A stretch of DNA of 64,000 nucleotides from Kribbella steppae (GCF_004342025.1 NZ_SLWN01000012.1:186001-250000), one strand, 5' to 3'. Positions 7,931 through 16,657 are shown, counted from the stretch's first letter. The notes: generated from the sequence alone by a model not told the origin. Translations and numbers: made by a program.

Positions 7931-9704
7931 CCTGCGGATCGCCTGGCTGTGGCTCGCCACGTCGTTCCGGGCGGCGCCGTTGCCGATGGCGATCTCCACG
8001 GTGCTCGTCGCGGCGCGGGCGATCACGACGCCGGCCCAGACGTACGGCGTCAGCCAGCTGGTCGAAGGAATCGCTGACGACAACTCGAACACGATCGCGC
8101 TCGGCATCGGCATCATCGTGGGCGGTCTGGCCGTCTCGTTCGTCGCCGATGTGATCGGCTGGCCGCTGCAGGACACTGCTCAGGAGCGCATGGCCGGCCG
8201 GGTCCACGCCGACCTGCTGGACGTGACGACGGGCATCCCTGGACTGACGCATCACGAGCGGCCTGACATCGCCGACCGGTTGGAGCTCGTGCGCGAGCGG
8301 GCATGGCGGATGGGCGTCGGTGCGGAGGTGCTGCTGTGGGCCTTCGCGACGGTGGCGAACACTGTGACCGTGCTCGGGTTGCTCGGGTCGGTGAATCCGC
8401 TGCTGTTGCTGCTGCCGTTGCTCGGTGCGACGCGGATCTGGTCGGCGTACGTGAGCAGCGTGCGGTCGCACAAGGCCTACGAGGATTCGCTGCCGCAGGA
8501 GCGGCTGGTCGACAAGCTGATCGACGTGTCGAAGGACGCGCGGACCGGGCTCGAGGTGCGCGTCTTCGGGCTCGGGAAGGTGCTCCTGGACAGGATCTTC
8601 GCGCTGCAGACGGAGCGGTTCCGGCGCCGGGTCGAGGCGGCTCGGTGGGGCGGGAAGGTCGACGGGTCGGTGCGACTCGCGTTCGGTCTCGCGTACGCCG
8701 TCGCGATCGTGTGGGTGATCGCACGAGCGCGGAACGGGCAGCAGACGGCAGGCGACGTAGTGCTCGTCCTGCTGCTGGCGCCGCAGGTGGATCAGATGAC
8801 TGGCGGGATCGCGCGCAATGTCTACTGGGTGGGCGAGGTCGTGCGGAGCTTCAGCCGGTACGACTGGTTACGGGAGTACGCGAAGGACAACTCGTGGCAG
8901 ACCAGTGTCGATGCGGCGCCGGCGCGGCTGCGGTCGGGTATCGAGTTGCGCAACGTCGGATTCGCCTACCCTGGCACGGAGTCCGCCGTACTGAGTGATG
9001 TCAGCCTGACCTTGCCTGCGGGCTCGGCGGTCGCGTTGGTGGGGGAGAACGGCGCCGGCAAGACGACGCTGGTCAAGTTGCTCGCGCGGATGTACGACCC
9101 GACGAGCGGACGTGTCCTGGTCGACGGCGTGGACCTGGCGACGATCTCACCGGACTCCTGGCGGTCGCAGTTGTCGGCCGGGTTCCAGGACTTCGTCAAG
9201 TTCGAGTGGACGGCACGGGAGGTTGTGGGCGTCGGCGACGTACGACGGGAGTCCGACGAGGCGGCGGTGCGTGCGGCGGTCTCGCGAGGTGACGCCGAGG
9301 CCGTTGTTGCCGGGCTGCCGCGCGGGCTGGACACACAGTTGGGCAAGAAGTTCACCGACGGCGTCGAGCTGTCGGGCGGGCAGTGGCAGCGACTCGCGCT
9401 CGCCCGTGCGTTCATGCGCGAACGGCCATTGCTGTTGCTCCTCGACGAGCCGACCGCGGCGCTGGACCCGGAGGCCGAGCACCGGTTGTACGAGCAGTAC
9501 GCCGCGGCCGCCAGAGTCGCCGCGGCCGAGACCGGCGGCATTACCGTCCTGGTCTCGCACCGCTTCTCGACGGTGCGGATGGCCGACCTGATCGTGGTGA
9601 TGCACAACGGCCGAGTGGAGGAGGTCGGCAGTCACGAGGAGCTCCTCGTGGCGGGCGGTCGTTATGCCGAGCTCTTCGAGTTGCAGGCCCGTGCTTACCG
9701 GTGA
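7923..9704 (+). CDS. ABC exporter half-transporter (fused permease-ATPase), subunit 2
   Basis: A 593-residue partner of the preceding gene with the same order: six-helix membrane domain, then ATPase. Walker A is GENGAGKTTL near residue 378, C-loop ELSGGQWQRLALARA, Walker B LLLLLDEPTAALD, and H-loop VSHRFSTV. All catalytic motifs are intact in both subunits, unlike exporters in which one ATP site is degenerate. Eight-base overlap with subunit 1 indicates translational coupling. A separate leaderless promoter follows for the next gene, so the operon probably ends here. Confidence 0.9.
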   Translation: MRSLRIAWLWLATSFRAAPLPMAISTVLVAARAITTPAQTYGVSQLVEGIADDNSNTIALGIGIIVGGLAVSFVADVIGWPLQDTAQERMAGRVHADLLDVTTGIPGLTHHERPDIADRLELVRERAWRMGVGAEVLLWAFATVANTVTVLGLLGSVNPLLLLLPLLGATRIWSAYVSSVRSHKAYEDSLPQERLVDKLIDVSKDARTGLEVRVFGLGKVLLDRIFALQTERFRRRVEAARWGGKVDGSVRLAFGLAYAVAIVWVIARARNGQQTAGDVVLVLLLAPQVDQMTGGIARNVYWVGEVVRSFSRYDWLREYAKDNSWQTSVDAAPARLRSGIELRNVGFAYPGTESAVLSDVSLTLPAGSAVALVGENGAGKTTLVKLLARMYDPTSGRVLVDGVDLATISPDSWRSQLSAGFQDFVKFEWTAREVVGVGDVRRESDEAAVRAAVSRGDAEAVVAGLPRGLDTQLGKKFTDGVELSGGQWQRLALARAFMRERPLLLLLDEPTAALDPEAEHRLYEQYAAAARVAAAETGGITVLVSHRFSTVRMADLIVVMHNGRVEEVGSHEELLVAGGRYAELFELQARAYR

Positions 9705-9709
9705 TGCTT

Positions 9710-9715
9710 TAGGTT
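9710..9715 (+). promoter_or_regulatory. -10 element of the lysozyme-fold gene
   Basis: TAGGTT ends six bases before the GTG start at 9722, just after the ABC subunit 2 stop codon. Leaderless arrangement. Confidence 0.45.
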
Positions 9716-9721
9716 GGGGTT

Positions 9722-10372
9722 GTGGCGAAGCAGTGGGTGTGGCTTGCGGTCGGAGCCGTTGCCGTGGGCGTGTCGGCTGCGCGCTGTAGCGATGCTCCGG
9801 GTACGACGAGTGCCCCGAGCCCGACGCCGACGCCGTCCGTGGTACCCACGCCGTCTGCTGTCAGCACTCCGAAGCCTTGGTACGAGGACTACGACCCAGC
9901 GCACTTTGCCGTGCAGGTACGGAAGTACGCGGGCCAGGCCGGGATCCGGCCGCAGTTGCTGATGGCAATCTTGTACAACGAGTCGTACAAGCCGCACGAC
10001 CCGGCGCTGGAGCGATCGTGGGCGGAGATCGACTCCGATCCGGCGTTCGGGATCGCGAACATGCACCGGCCCGCCTTCGACGACACCAAGCGCGGCCGTC
10101 CGTTCGCCGGGCGGAAGTGGGAAGAGCTGCCCGACGACCCGACGCTGGCCATCCAAGCCGCGGCCTGGCACCTGCACGACCTGGCCAAGCGACTGCCCTC
10201 GCAGCGATCCAGCCAGTTGAGCACGGACGAGCTGCTTGCCTTGGGCTACAACGCCGGCGGAGGCAACATGAGGGTGTTCGCCAAGGGCCGGAGGCCCGGC
10301 CCACAGGCGCAGTCGTACCTCGACCGGCTGCACGAGAACTGGGCGAAGTCCGCCGAGGCGGTCCGGACATGA
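9722..10372 (+). CDS. Secreted lysozyme-fold (lytic transglycosylase-like) protein
   Basis: A 216-residue protein with a hydrophobic N-terminal segment (about residues 4-21), a Pro/Thr/Ser-rich linker (about 27-52) and an SLT/lysozyme-like domain. The segment LLMAILYNESYKP places a candidate catalytic glutamate at Glu87; FGIANM and LLALGYNAGGGNM match later family motifs, the last resembling the YNAGxG motif of transglycosylases. It would act on peptidoglycan outside the membrane. The cysteine at residue 22 is preceded by AAR, a poor lipobox, so a signal anchor or signal peptide is more likely than lipidation. Its stop overlaps the next gene's start. Confidence 0.72.
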   Translation: MAKQWVWLAVGAVAVGVSAARCSDAPGTTSAPSPTPTPSVVPTPSAVSTPKPWYEDYDPAHFAVQVRKYAGQAGIRPQLLMAILYNESYKPHDPALERSWAEIDSDPAFGIANMHRPAFDDTKRGRPFAGRKWEELPDDPTLAIQAAAWHLHDLAKRLPSQRSSQLSTDELLALGYNAGGGNMRVFAKGRRPGPQAQSYLDRLHENWAKSAEAVRT

Positions 10373-10974
10373 ACGACCACATGCACGTCGAGAACGCGCG
10401 CCGGTACGAGATCTCCTCGGCCATCGGCTTCGCCGGTCAACGGCGGCGCGTGTACGACGGTCTGGTGCGACGGAGCGGCGTACGACCGGGGGATCGGGTG
10501 CTCGATGTCGGGTCCGGTACCGGCTATCTGAGTGGTCGGGCTGCGCGCGCGGTCGGGCCGTCGGGCAGCGTCGAGGGTGTTGATCCGTCCGAGGCAGTCG
10601 TTGCCTACGCCAACGAGCATGCTCCACCGAACGCGACGTTCCGAGTGGCCGGTGCGGAGCAGCTCCCGTACGACGACGCGTCCTTCGACCTCGTGTTGTC
10701 GTGTCTCGCCGTACACCACATCTCGGTGGCAGAGCGTGGCCGGGCGTTCGCGGAGATGTTCCGCGTGCTCAAGCCCGGCGGCCGACTGCTGGTCGCGGAC
10801 TTCCGCCCACCGAGCGGACGACTGTCGCGGCTCGCGATCCGCGCGTTCAGCGGCCACGCCGCGGAGCAGGTGGGACTCGCCGACCTGGCTGTTGACGCGG
10901 GCTTCTACATCGTCGAGACCGGGAGCCGCCGGCCTTTCCTCGCCTTCGTGCGCGCCACCCGGCCCGCCGGATAG
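10369..10974 (+). CDS. Class I SAM-dependent methyltransferase
   Basis: A 201-residue Rossmann-fold methyltransferase. Motif I VLDVGSGTGYL is at about residues 44-54, followed by VEGVDPSEAVV (acidic residue for the ribose), YDDASFDLVLS, and the post-motif LKPGGRLLVAD. The ATG overlaps the stop of the lysozyme-fold gene in an ATGA arrangement, so the two are co-translated. The pattern matches the UbiE/methyltransferase-11 class, which methylates small molecules or lipids. The substrate is unknown. Confidence 0.85.
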   Translation: MNDHMHVENARRYEISSAIGFAGQRRRVYDGLVRRSGVRPGDRVLDVGSGTGYLSGRAARAVGPSGSVEGVDPSEAVVAYANEHAPPNATFRVAGAEQLPYDDASFDLVLSCLAVHHISVAERGRAFAEMFRVLKPGGRLLVADFRPPSGRLSRLAIRAFSGHAAEQVGLADLAVDAGFYIVETGSRRPFLAFVRATRPAG

Positions 10975-11011
10975 GGTCGGTCCCGACGTCTGACACGAGA
11001 AGGGCAGCTCG

Positions 11012-12487
11012 GTGACCTCATCCCCCCGAAACACCTCGTCGGAAACGCTGCGGATCGGCATTGCCGGGATCGCGATCGAGTCGAGTACGTTCTCGCCGCA
11101 TCGGAGCACGCTGGACGACTTCCACGTGACGCGGGGTGCGGACCTGCTGGCACGGTATGCGTTCCTGGCACCGGGCTCGGAGCTGACCGAGGGGGTGGAG
11201 TGGGTGCCGCTGCTGCACGCGAGGGCCGTACCGGGTGGGCCGGTGACCGAGGAGACGTACGAGCAACTGGCGGCGGAGATCTACGAGAAGCTCGGTACGG
11301 CGGGACCGCTGGACGGAGTGTTCGTCGACTTCCACGGTGCGATGAGCGTGCTCGGCCGGACCGACATCGAAGCCGAGTTCGTCGCGGGCATCCGCGAACG
11401 GGTCGGACCGTCGGTGTTGCTGTCGGCGTCGATGGATCTGCACGGCAACGTGTCGCGTGAGCTCGGCAGCACGCTCGACCTGATCACGTGCTACCGCAAG
11501 GCGCCGCACACCGACGCGTGGGACACCAAGGAACGTGCGGCGCGGAACCTGGTGGCGCGGCTGCGGTCCGGTGGCCGTCCGCAGAAGGCGTGGGTGCAGG
11601 TGCCGGTGCTGTTGCCGGGGGAGAAGACGAGTACGCGGATCGACCCGGCCAAGCGGATCTACGCGATGGTCGACGAGGTCGAGGCGATGGACGGCGTACT
11701 GGATGCGGCGATCTGGGTCGGGTACGCGTGGGCGGACGAGCCGCGTTGCCAGGCCGCGGTCGTGGTGACGGGTGACGACGCTGACGTCATCACCGCGCAG
11801 GCGAAGCGGCTTGCTGACGCCTACTGGGATGCGCACGACGAGTTCGAGTTCGTCGCGCCGACGGGCACCCTCGAGGAGTGTGTCGAGCGGGCGCTGGCGA
11901 GCGCCGCGCGCCCGTTCTTCATCAGCGACTCCGGTGACAACCCGACGGCGGGCGGTGCCGGCGACACGTCCTGGACCCTGGACGCGCTGCTCCGGCTCCC
12001 CGCGATCACCAAGTCCGAGCTGACCACGCTGTACGCCGCCATCGTCGACCCCGAGGTGACCGCGACGGCGATCGAAGCGGGCGTCGGCGCAACCGTGAGC
12101 GTTGAGGTGGGCGGCAAGATCGACTCCGGTCCGTGTGGGCCGGTATCCCTGACCGCTGAGGTGGTCGCAGTCGACCCGGCCGGGGGAGTCGTCGTCCTCG
12201 GCACCGGCGGACTACGCGTCATCGTCACCACCCGCCGCAAGCCGTACCACCTGGAGTCCGATTTCACCCAGCTCGGCCTGTCACCACGCGACGCCGACCT
12301 CGTCATCGTCAAGATCGGCTACCTGGAACCAGAGCTCTACGCAATGGCAGCCGACTGGCTCCTGGCCCTCACCCCCGGCGGCGTCAACCAAGACCTCCTG
12401 AGCCTGGGCCACAGTCACATCGACCGCCCCATGTTCCCCTTCGACCCCGACATGCCCACCCCAACCCTCACCCCCGAACTCCTCTAA
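11012..12487 (+). CDS. M81-family metallopeptidase (MlrC-like)
   Basis: A 491-residue protein with the M81/DUF1485 N-terminal pattern IGIAGIAIESSTFSPHRS, the metal-site segments VFVDFHGAM and ASMDLHGNVS, and a C-terminal MlrC domain that includes SDSGDNPTAGGAGDTSW. MlrC of microcystin degraders is a zinc peptidase acting on linearised peptide. Most actinobacterial homologues have no known substrate. GTG start with AGAAGG upstream. No signal peptide. It is monocistronic and convergent with the next gene. Confidence 0.85.
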   Translation: MTSSPRNTSSETLRIGIAGIAIESSTFSPHRSTLDDFHVTRGADLLARYAFLAPGSELTEGVEWVPLLHARAVPGGPVTEETYEQLAAEIYEKLGTAGPLDGVFVDFHGAMSVLGRTDIEAEFVAGIRERVGPSVLLSASMDLHGNVSRELGSTLDLITCYRKAPHTDAWDTKERAARNLVARLRSGGRPQKAWVQVPVLLPGEKTSTRIDPAKRIYAMVDEVEAMDGVLDAAIWVGYAWADEPRCQAAVVVTGDDADVITAQAKRLADAYWDAHDEFEFVAPTGTLEECVERALASAARPFFISDSGDNPTAGGAGDTSWTLDALLRLPAITKSELTTLYAAIVDPEVTATAIEAGVGATVSVEVGGKIDSGPCGPVSLTAEVVAVDPAGGVVVLGTGGLRVIVTTRRKPYHLESDFTQLGLSPRDADLVIVKIGYLEPELYAMAADWLLALTPGGVNQDLLSLGHSHIDRPMFPFDPDMPTPTLTPELL

Positions 12488-12547
12488 CCGCAGGGCAGGT
12501 GTACCGGGACGAACCGACGAAGGTGGCTGCGAGACGTTGGAGCCAGT

Positions 12548-12904
12548 TCAGTTGGCCTTCTTGGGGAGGAGGAAGTGGGGTGGGTCGCCAGTGAGGGCTT
12601 GGGGGGAGGTCAGCCAGGCTGCGGTTTCGCGGGGGTGGCGGCGTTCTATCTCGGCGAGCAGGAGTTCGCGGGCCTGGGCGGCGGTGGCGGCGTCGTCGGA
12701 TTGGGCGGCGAGGAGGAGTTCGTCGGCGGTGGCGCACCAGACGCCGTACAGCTGGGAGTCCGTCCAGCTGCTCAGGTCGATGCCGATGACCTGGGAAACG
12801 GTCGTTTGGCGTTCAGCGGAGCGTCGGCGCAGCAGGCTGAGTGCCCAGGGCGCGGCGATGGCGCCCGCGACGAGCACGAGCAGGATGACCCAGTAGACCT
12901 TCAT
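12548..12904 (-). CDS. Small membrane-anchored hypothetical protein, 118 aa
   Basis: The N-terminus MKVYWVILLVLVAGAIAAPW forms one transmembrane helix followed by a basic stop sequence LLRRRSAERQ, so the C-terminal 95 residues face the cytoplasm. That domain is mainly alpha-helical (ATADELLLAAQSDDAATAAQ) with no recognised motif. The ATG at 12904 is the first possible start with the helix intact. Function unknown. Confidence 0.6.
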   Translation of the reverse strand: MKVYWVILLVLVAGAIAAPWALSLLRRRSAERQTTVSQVIGIDLSSWTDSQLYGVWCATADELLLAAQSDDAATAAQARELLLAEIERRHPRETAAWLTSPQALTGDPPHFLLPKKAN

Positions 12905-12966
12905 GGCTGCCGGGGTGATCTGTGCGTGGGCGGCCGCTCAGCCACGTTCCTCCTTCGAAGGGCGAC

Positions 12967-13001
12967 GTACAGACTTGTGTAGCGTTCCGATGGGTCTGTA
13001 C
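12967..13001. repeat. 8-bp inverted repeat in the gap behind the GerMN lipoprotein gene
   Basis: GTACAGAC at 12967-12974 is mirrored by GTCTGTAC at 12994-13001. It lies between the start of one minus-strand gene and the end of another, so it may be an operator for the gene starting at 12904 or a weak terminator. No T-tract follows. Confidence 0.35.
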
Positions 13002-13057
13002 CCGCCTGCAGCGGAGAACGACACACGATCTCAAAGATCCCTCAGCGTCCTCGTCAA

Positions 13058-13621
13058 CTACGGCGACCGCAAGGCCTCGTAGTCGGCCGCGGTCAGCGGC
13101 GCCGTGGTGAGCGCGCCGTCGGCGAGCAGGGCCTCGACCGGCGAGCCGTCGCGCCAGAACGTCACCTGGTCCACAGTCTCCAGCGCCGTGACGGACAGGA
13201 CGATCTGCCCGACCGCCAGCACGTTCTCGGTGGGCGAGCGACCGTCAGTCTCGCCGGAAAGCTCGAGCCCGACGGTGGTCCCCTGAACGACCACGACGGT
13301 CAGGGCAATCCCGGGAGGCAGCGCGGACGTGATGCCGTTGGCCTGCTCAGACGCGGTCGGGCCGGCCGTCAATGCCTGGATCACACCGTCCAGGACGCCG
13401 GCACCAGGCACCTCCCGGGCAAAGCTCACCAGCCGGTCCTTGCGCACGAAGTTCACCTGCACAGTCGTCCTCGCCGCCGACGGCGCGGCTGTCGGTCCGC
13501 CGGGGGACTGCAACCGGGACGGGATCGCCTGGGGTTCGATCGGCGCCGGCTCATCCTGCAGCGGTACGCCGCACCCCACCAGCACCAGCGCGGCCGCGAG
13601 CACCCCAGCAAGAACTCTCAC
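13058..13621 (-). CDS. GerMN-domain lipoprotein (mini-LpqB) of the two-component operon
   Basis: A 187-residue lipoprotein. The GTG at 13621 has GGAGG seven bases upstream and overlaps the kinase stop codon (GTGA). The leader ends in a clear lipobox, VLVGC, giving a lipid-anchored Cys on the outer face of the membrane. A Pro/Ala/Ser linker follows, then a GerMN domain (VNFVRKDRLVSFAREVPG to the C-terminus). LpqB, encoded after mtrAB in actinobacteria, has a GerMN domain plus a large propeller and modulates the MtrB kinase. This protein has only the GerMN part. It probably tunes the adjacent sensor kinase; that role is inference from gene order. Confidence 0.8.
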   Translation of the reverse strand: MRVLAGVLAAALVLVGCGVPLQDEPAPIEPQAIPSRLQSPGGPTAAPSAARTTVQVNFVRKDRLVSFAREVPGAGVLDGVIQALTAGPTASEQANGITSALPPGIALTVVVVQGTTVGLELSGETDGRSPTENVLAVGQIVLSVTALETVDQVTFWRDGSPVEALLADGALTTAPLTAADYEALRSP

Positions 13622-14982
13622 GACGTCACCTCCGGAAGCCGTATGACGAACTGCGCGCCACCAGTCGGTGACGCCGTACACCAGACCGCTCCACCGTGGA
13701 CAGCCGCAGTCTCCGCCACCAACGCGAGGCCGAGTCCCGTCCCGGACGACGAGCCGCGCTTGGTCGCACCCGTGGCGAACCGCTCGAACACCCGCTCCCG
13801 GTCGCGCGGCGGTATGCCCGGCCCCGAGTCGTTGACCAGCACCAGAACGTCCGGGCCGGCCCGGCTGATCTCAACGCCGGTGAGACCACCGCCATGGGTC
13901 TCCGCGTTCTCGAAGACATTGCGGAACAGCCGGCCGAGCCGTGGCTTGTCGGCCAGTACGACGACATCCTCGGCGCCGGTCAGGATCGACGAATCGCGCC
14001 CGACCTCACCGAGTACCTGCCGAAGCAGCGGACCGAGTTCGAGGGACGAGCTCGGCCTGACCGCGAGCCCGCCATCGGATCGAGCCAGTTCGAGCAGGTC
14101 GTCGAGCAGGCGCCGGAAGCGTTGCAGGTCCGCGGTCACCAGGTCGAGCGCCCGCTGGGACCGCTGCGGCAGCTCGTCGCGGCGGGCGTTCAGCAGGTCG
14201 ACGCTGCCGACGAGCGTGGTCAAGGGAGAGCGGAGTTCATGGCTGACGTCGGCGGCCAGCCGGGTGTCGCGGTTGATCCGCTGCTGCAGGGTGTCGACCA
14301 TGCTGTTGAAGGAGCCGACGATCGTCGCGAGCTCAGGGTCAAGGGTCGCCGGAAGCCGCTGGTCGAGGTCGCCACCTGCGATCGACGCGGCGGTGACAGC
14401 GACGCGGTTGAGCGGGGTGACGACCGACCTGCTGGCCCACAGGCCGAGGGCCGCTCCGGCCGCCGCAGCCAGCAACGCGCCACCCATCAGGATCCCGCTG
14501 AGCAGCCGGAGATTCCCGTCGAGCTCCCCCAGTGGCGCAATCTCGTAGAACTCCGCTTCCACGGCCGGCACCGGCACCCCGACCACCATCACCGGCCCGT
14601 CGTTCGACCGGAACCGCTGGCTGGCGGCGCCACCACCGGCGACCTGGTCCAGCACGCCGGCCGGGATGGCGCCGCGCCCTTCATCGAGCGCCGACGCGTA
14701 CCACTGGCCGCGCCACTTCACGATGATCGTGTGCCCGGCTGGTGTTCCCGCGGCCGTCAGTACGGCGGGGACGTCGGCCCCGGAGCTCCGCAACCGGCGC
14801 TGGACGAAGGCGGCATCCGCGAACGCCTCATGCTGAACCACCCGCTCGCGCTGGACCAGCAGATACCCGCGGGCGAGCAGATACGTGCTGATGGCAAACA
14901 CCGCCGACACCAGCAACGCGACCACGCTGAACGCGAGCACGAGGCGGTGCCGCAGGCCCAGGTTACGAACGCCGAACGTCAT
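13618..14982 (-). CDS. HAMP-domain sensor histidine kinase
   Basis: A 454-residue kinase with a TM helix at about 14-36, an extracytoplasmic sensor of about 115 residues, a second TM helix (about 161-184), HAMP, then the transmitter. The phospho-acceptor is His248 in DVSHELRSPLTTL. N-box RNVFENAETHGGG, G1 NDSGPGIPP and G2 GTGLGLALV are all intact. It overlaps the response regulator by four bases. The arrangement and size resemble CseC of Streptomyces, an envelope-stress kinase, and MtrB. The stimulus is presumably sensed outside the membrane. Confidence 0.9.
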   Translation of the reverse strand: MTFGVRNLGLRHRLVLAFSVVALLVSAVFAISTYLLARGYLLVQRERVVQHEAFADAAFVQRRLRSSGADVPAVLTAAGTPAGHTIIVKWRGQWYASALDEGRGAIPAGVLDQVAGGGAASQRFRSNDGPVMVVGVPVPAVEAEFYEIAPLGELDGNLRLLSGILMGGALLAAAAGAALGLWASRSVVTPLNRVAVTAASIAGGDLDQRLPATLDPELATIVGSFNSMVDTLQQRINRDTRLAADVSHELRSPLTTLVGSVDLLNARRDELPQRSQRALDLVTADLQRFRRLLDDLLELARSDGGLAVRPSSSLELGPLLRQVLGEVGRDSSILTGAEDVVVLADKPRLGRLFRNVFENAETHGGGLTGVEISRAGPDVLVLVNDSGPGIPPRDRERVFERFATGATKRGSSSGTGLGLALVAETAAVHGGAVWCTASPTGGAQFVIRLPEVTS

Positions 14983-15686
14983 CGCGGATCCAGCCGGTAG
15001 CCCATCCCTCGCACCGTCATCACGAGTTGCGGCCGGCCCGGATCACGTTCGATCTTGGTGCGCAACCGCCTGATGTGGACGTCGACGATGCGCTCGTCGC
15101 CGTAGTACCCGTGCTCCCAGACCGAAGCCAGCAAGGCGGAACGGCTGAGGACCCGGCCCGGCGGTTTGGCGAGCTCGGCCAGCAGGCGGTACTCGGTCAC
15201 GGTCAGGTTGACGTCCTGACCGTCGAGCATGACCGTGCCACGCGAGGCGGACAGCACCAGACCGCGGCCGGGATCGGAGTCGAGGACGATGTCGGGCTCG
15301 GCGGCATCGGCGCTGGTACGGAGACGCCGGCGCAGGGCGCGCAGCCGGGCGGTGATCTCCTTGATCTGAAAGGGTTTGGTGACGTAGTCGTCCGCACCCG
15401 CCTCGAGTCCGGCGACGATGTCATGGGTGTCGGACCGGGCGCTGACGACCACGATCGGGATGTCGCTGAGCCGGCGTACCTCGCGGATGCAGGTGTAGCC
15501 GTCGACCTCGCCGAGCATCAGGTCGACCATCATCAGGTCCGGCATCGCGACACGGACCTGTTCGAGCGCCGACGGGGTGTCGGCCGCCTCGGCGACCCGG
15601 TACCCCTCGTCCTCGAGAGCGAGGCGCAGTACCTCCCTGATTCGATCGTCGTCCTCGACGACCAGGACCTGCATCGGCATCATCAC
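14979..15686 (-). CDS. OmpR/PhoB-family response regulator
   Basis: A 235-residue regulator. The receiver domain (about 6-120) has the acidic pair EDD near the start, the phospho-acceptor Asp55 in MMVDLMLGEVDGY, the conserved Thr/Ser in VVVSARSD and the Lys in YVTKPFQ. The C-terminal winged-helix DNA-binding domain (about 135-235) includes LSRSALLASVWEHGYYGDERIVDVHIRRLRTKI in family form. It is first in the operon regulator-kinase-GerMN lipoprotein. Resembles CseB. Several ATGs are clustered at the start (MMMPM), so the exact first codon is uncertain by up to four residues. Confidence 0.9.
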   Translation of the reverse strand: MMMPMQVLVVEDDDRIREVLRLALEDEGYRVAEAADTPSALEQVRVAMPDLMMVDLMLGEVDGYTCIREVRRLSDIPIVVVSARSDTHDIVAGLEAGADDYVTKPFQIKEITARLRALRRRLRTSADAAEPDIVLDSDPGRGLVLSASRGTVMLDGQDVNLTVTEYRLLAELAKPPGRVLSRSALLASVWEHGYYGDERIVDVHIRRLRTKIERDPGRPQLVMTVRGMGYRLDPR

Positions 15687-15802
15687 ATCCTGGCAAGTCG
15701 GCCGCGGCCTGTGACTGTCCGGAGCGGCATGTCATCTGATCGTAAACAAGAGGAGGGCCGGGGTCCGGCGGGACGCGGCGAAGTCATCGGATCGTCAAGT
15801 AG

Positions 15803-15808
15803 GGGTAC
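15803..15808 (+). promoter_or_regulatory. Possible SigB-type -10 sequence before the STAS gene
   Basis: GGGTAC lies about 66 bases before the STAS start codon. SigB-type general-stress promoters of actinobacteria use GGGTAT/C as -10. A clear GTTT -35 was not found at the right distance, so this is weak. Confidence 0.25.
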
Positions 15809-15874
15809 GGCAGATCTCAACGTCCAGGACGGAGAGTGGAATCGGAGCCGCACCGTCCAGGGGAGGGACCGTCG

Positions 15875-16186
15875 ATGAGCGACGCCGCGCACAGTCCGCT
15901 TCCGCAGAAGGCGATCGTGATGGTGTCCGACGCCGACCTCGACGGTAGCCTGTCCCCGCTGCGCTGGCGATTGCACGGACTGGTGATGGAGGGCGCGTGC
16001 CTGGTGGTCATCGACGTCTCGGAGATCGATCAGATCTCGTCGACGCTGCTGGCCGCCTTGCTCGACACGCACCGGGTGTGCCGTCGCCGCGGTGGGGGAG
16101 TCGTCATCCGGCACGCCAGCCGGAAGATGACCGACGTACTGCGTCGCACCGGACTCGACCGTGTCTTCGAGGTCGAGGCGGCGTGA
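15875..16186 (+). CDS. STAS-domain anti-sigma factor antagonist
   Basis: A 103-residue single STAS domain of the SpoIIAA/RsbV type. The core segment CLVVIDVSEIDQISSTLLAALLDTHRV corresponds to the phosphorylation-site helix; the usual DS(S/T) triad reads ISSTLL, with serines at the expected place. These proteins free a sigma factor by binding its anti-sigma kinase. The ATG at 15875 was chosen for GGGAGGG seven bases upstream; an in-frame ATG at 15836 lacks an RBS. No kinase or sigma gene of that class is next to it, so the partner is elsewhere. A 145-residue unknown follows closely. Confidence 0.82.
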   Translation: MSDAAHSPLPQKAIVMVSDADLDGSLSPLRWRLHGLVMEGACLVVIDVSEIDQISSTLLAALLDTHRVCRRRGGGVVIRHASRKMTDVLRRTGLDRVFEVEAA

Positions 16187-16208
16187 TCATTCCTGGGGGG
16201 AGCCGGCG

Positions 16209-16646
16209 GTGAACCAGTCCGAGCACGAGCCGAGCTGGTCGGACTACGTCGATGTGACGATCGTGGAGTTCGCGACACACACGGCGTACCTGGACCCGAG
16301 GACCGGGACCGGCTACCTCGTCACCCCCGATCCCGACCTGGACATCCCGGCACCGGACGAGCCGTTCGTCGGCGGCCTGTCGCTGCACACGGCGGACTTC
16401 CGGCGCGCGCTGAGCCATCTGGAGGAGGACGGTTGGCAGCTGCTGTACGACGACGAGGGCAAGGTCGAGCGGGCCGGCCTCACCGTCGACGGCCGCACCG
16501 TGGTCTGCCTCTTCGGCGCACCGACCGCCGCGCAACCAAGTCTCGAAACCCTCCGCCGCGCCCTCATCGCCCTCGATCTGGCCGCCGCGGTCGACCCCAC
16601 CACCCGGCACCCCGACGACGACCAACCGCCCGACGCGACCTCGTAG
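16209..16646 (+). CDS. Hypothetical acidic protein, 145 aa
   Basis: The GTG at 16209 has GGGGGGAG about eight bases upstream and lies 22 bases after the STAS gene, so the two probably form an operon. The protein is acidic, with an N-terminal strand-rich part (VDVTIVEFATHTAYLDPRTG) and an Arg/Leu-rich C-terminal helix (LETLRRALIALDLAAAVD). No known domain or membrane segment. Its place suggests a role with the STAS protein in partner switching, but nothing in the sequence shows this. Confidence 0.62.
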   Translation: MNQSEHEPSWSDYVDVTIVEFATHTAYLDPRTGTGYLVTPDPDLDIPAPDEPFVGGLSLHTADFRRALSHLEEDGWQLLYDDEGKVERAGLTVDGRTVVCLFGAPTAAQPSLETLRRALIALDLAAAVDPTTRHPDDDQPPDATS

Positions 16647-16657
16647 CGACGTGGCGA

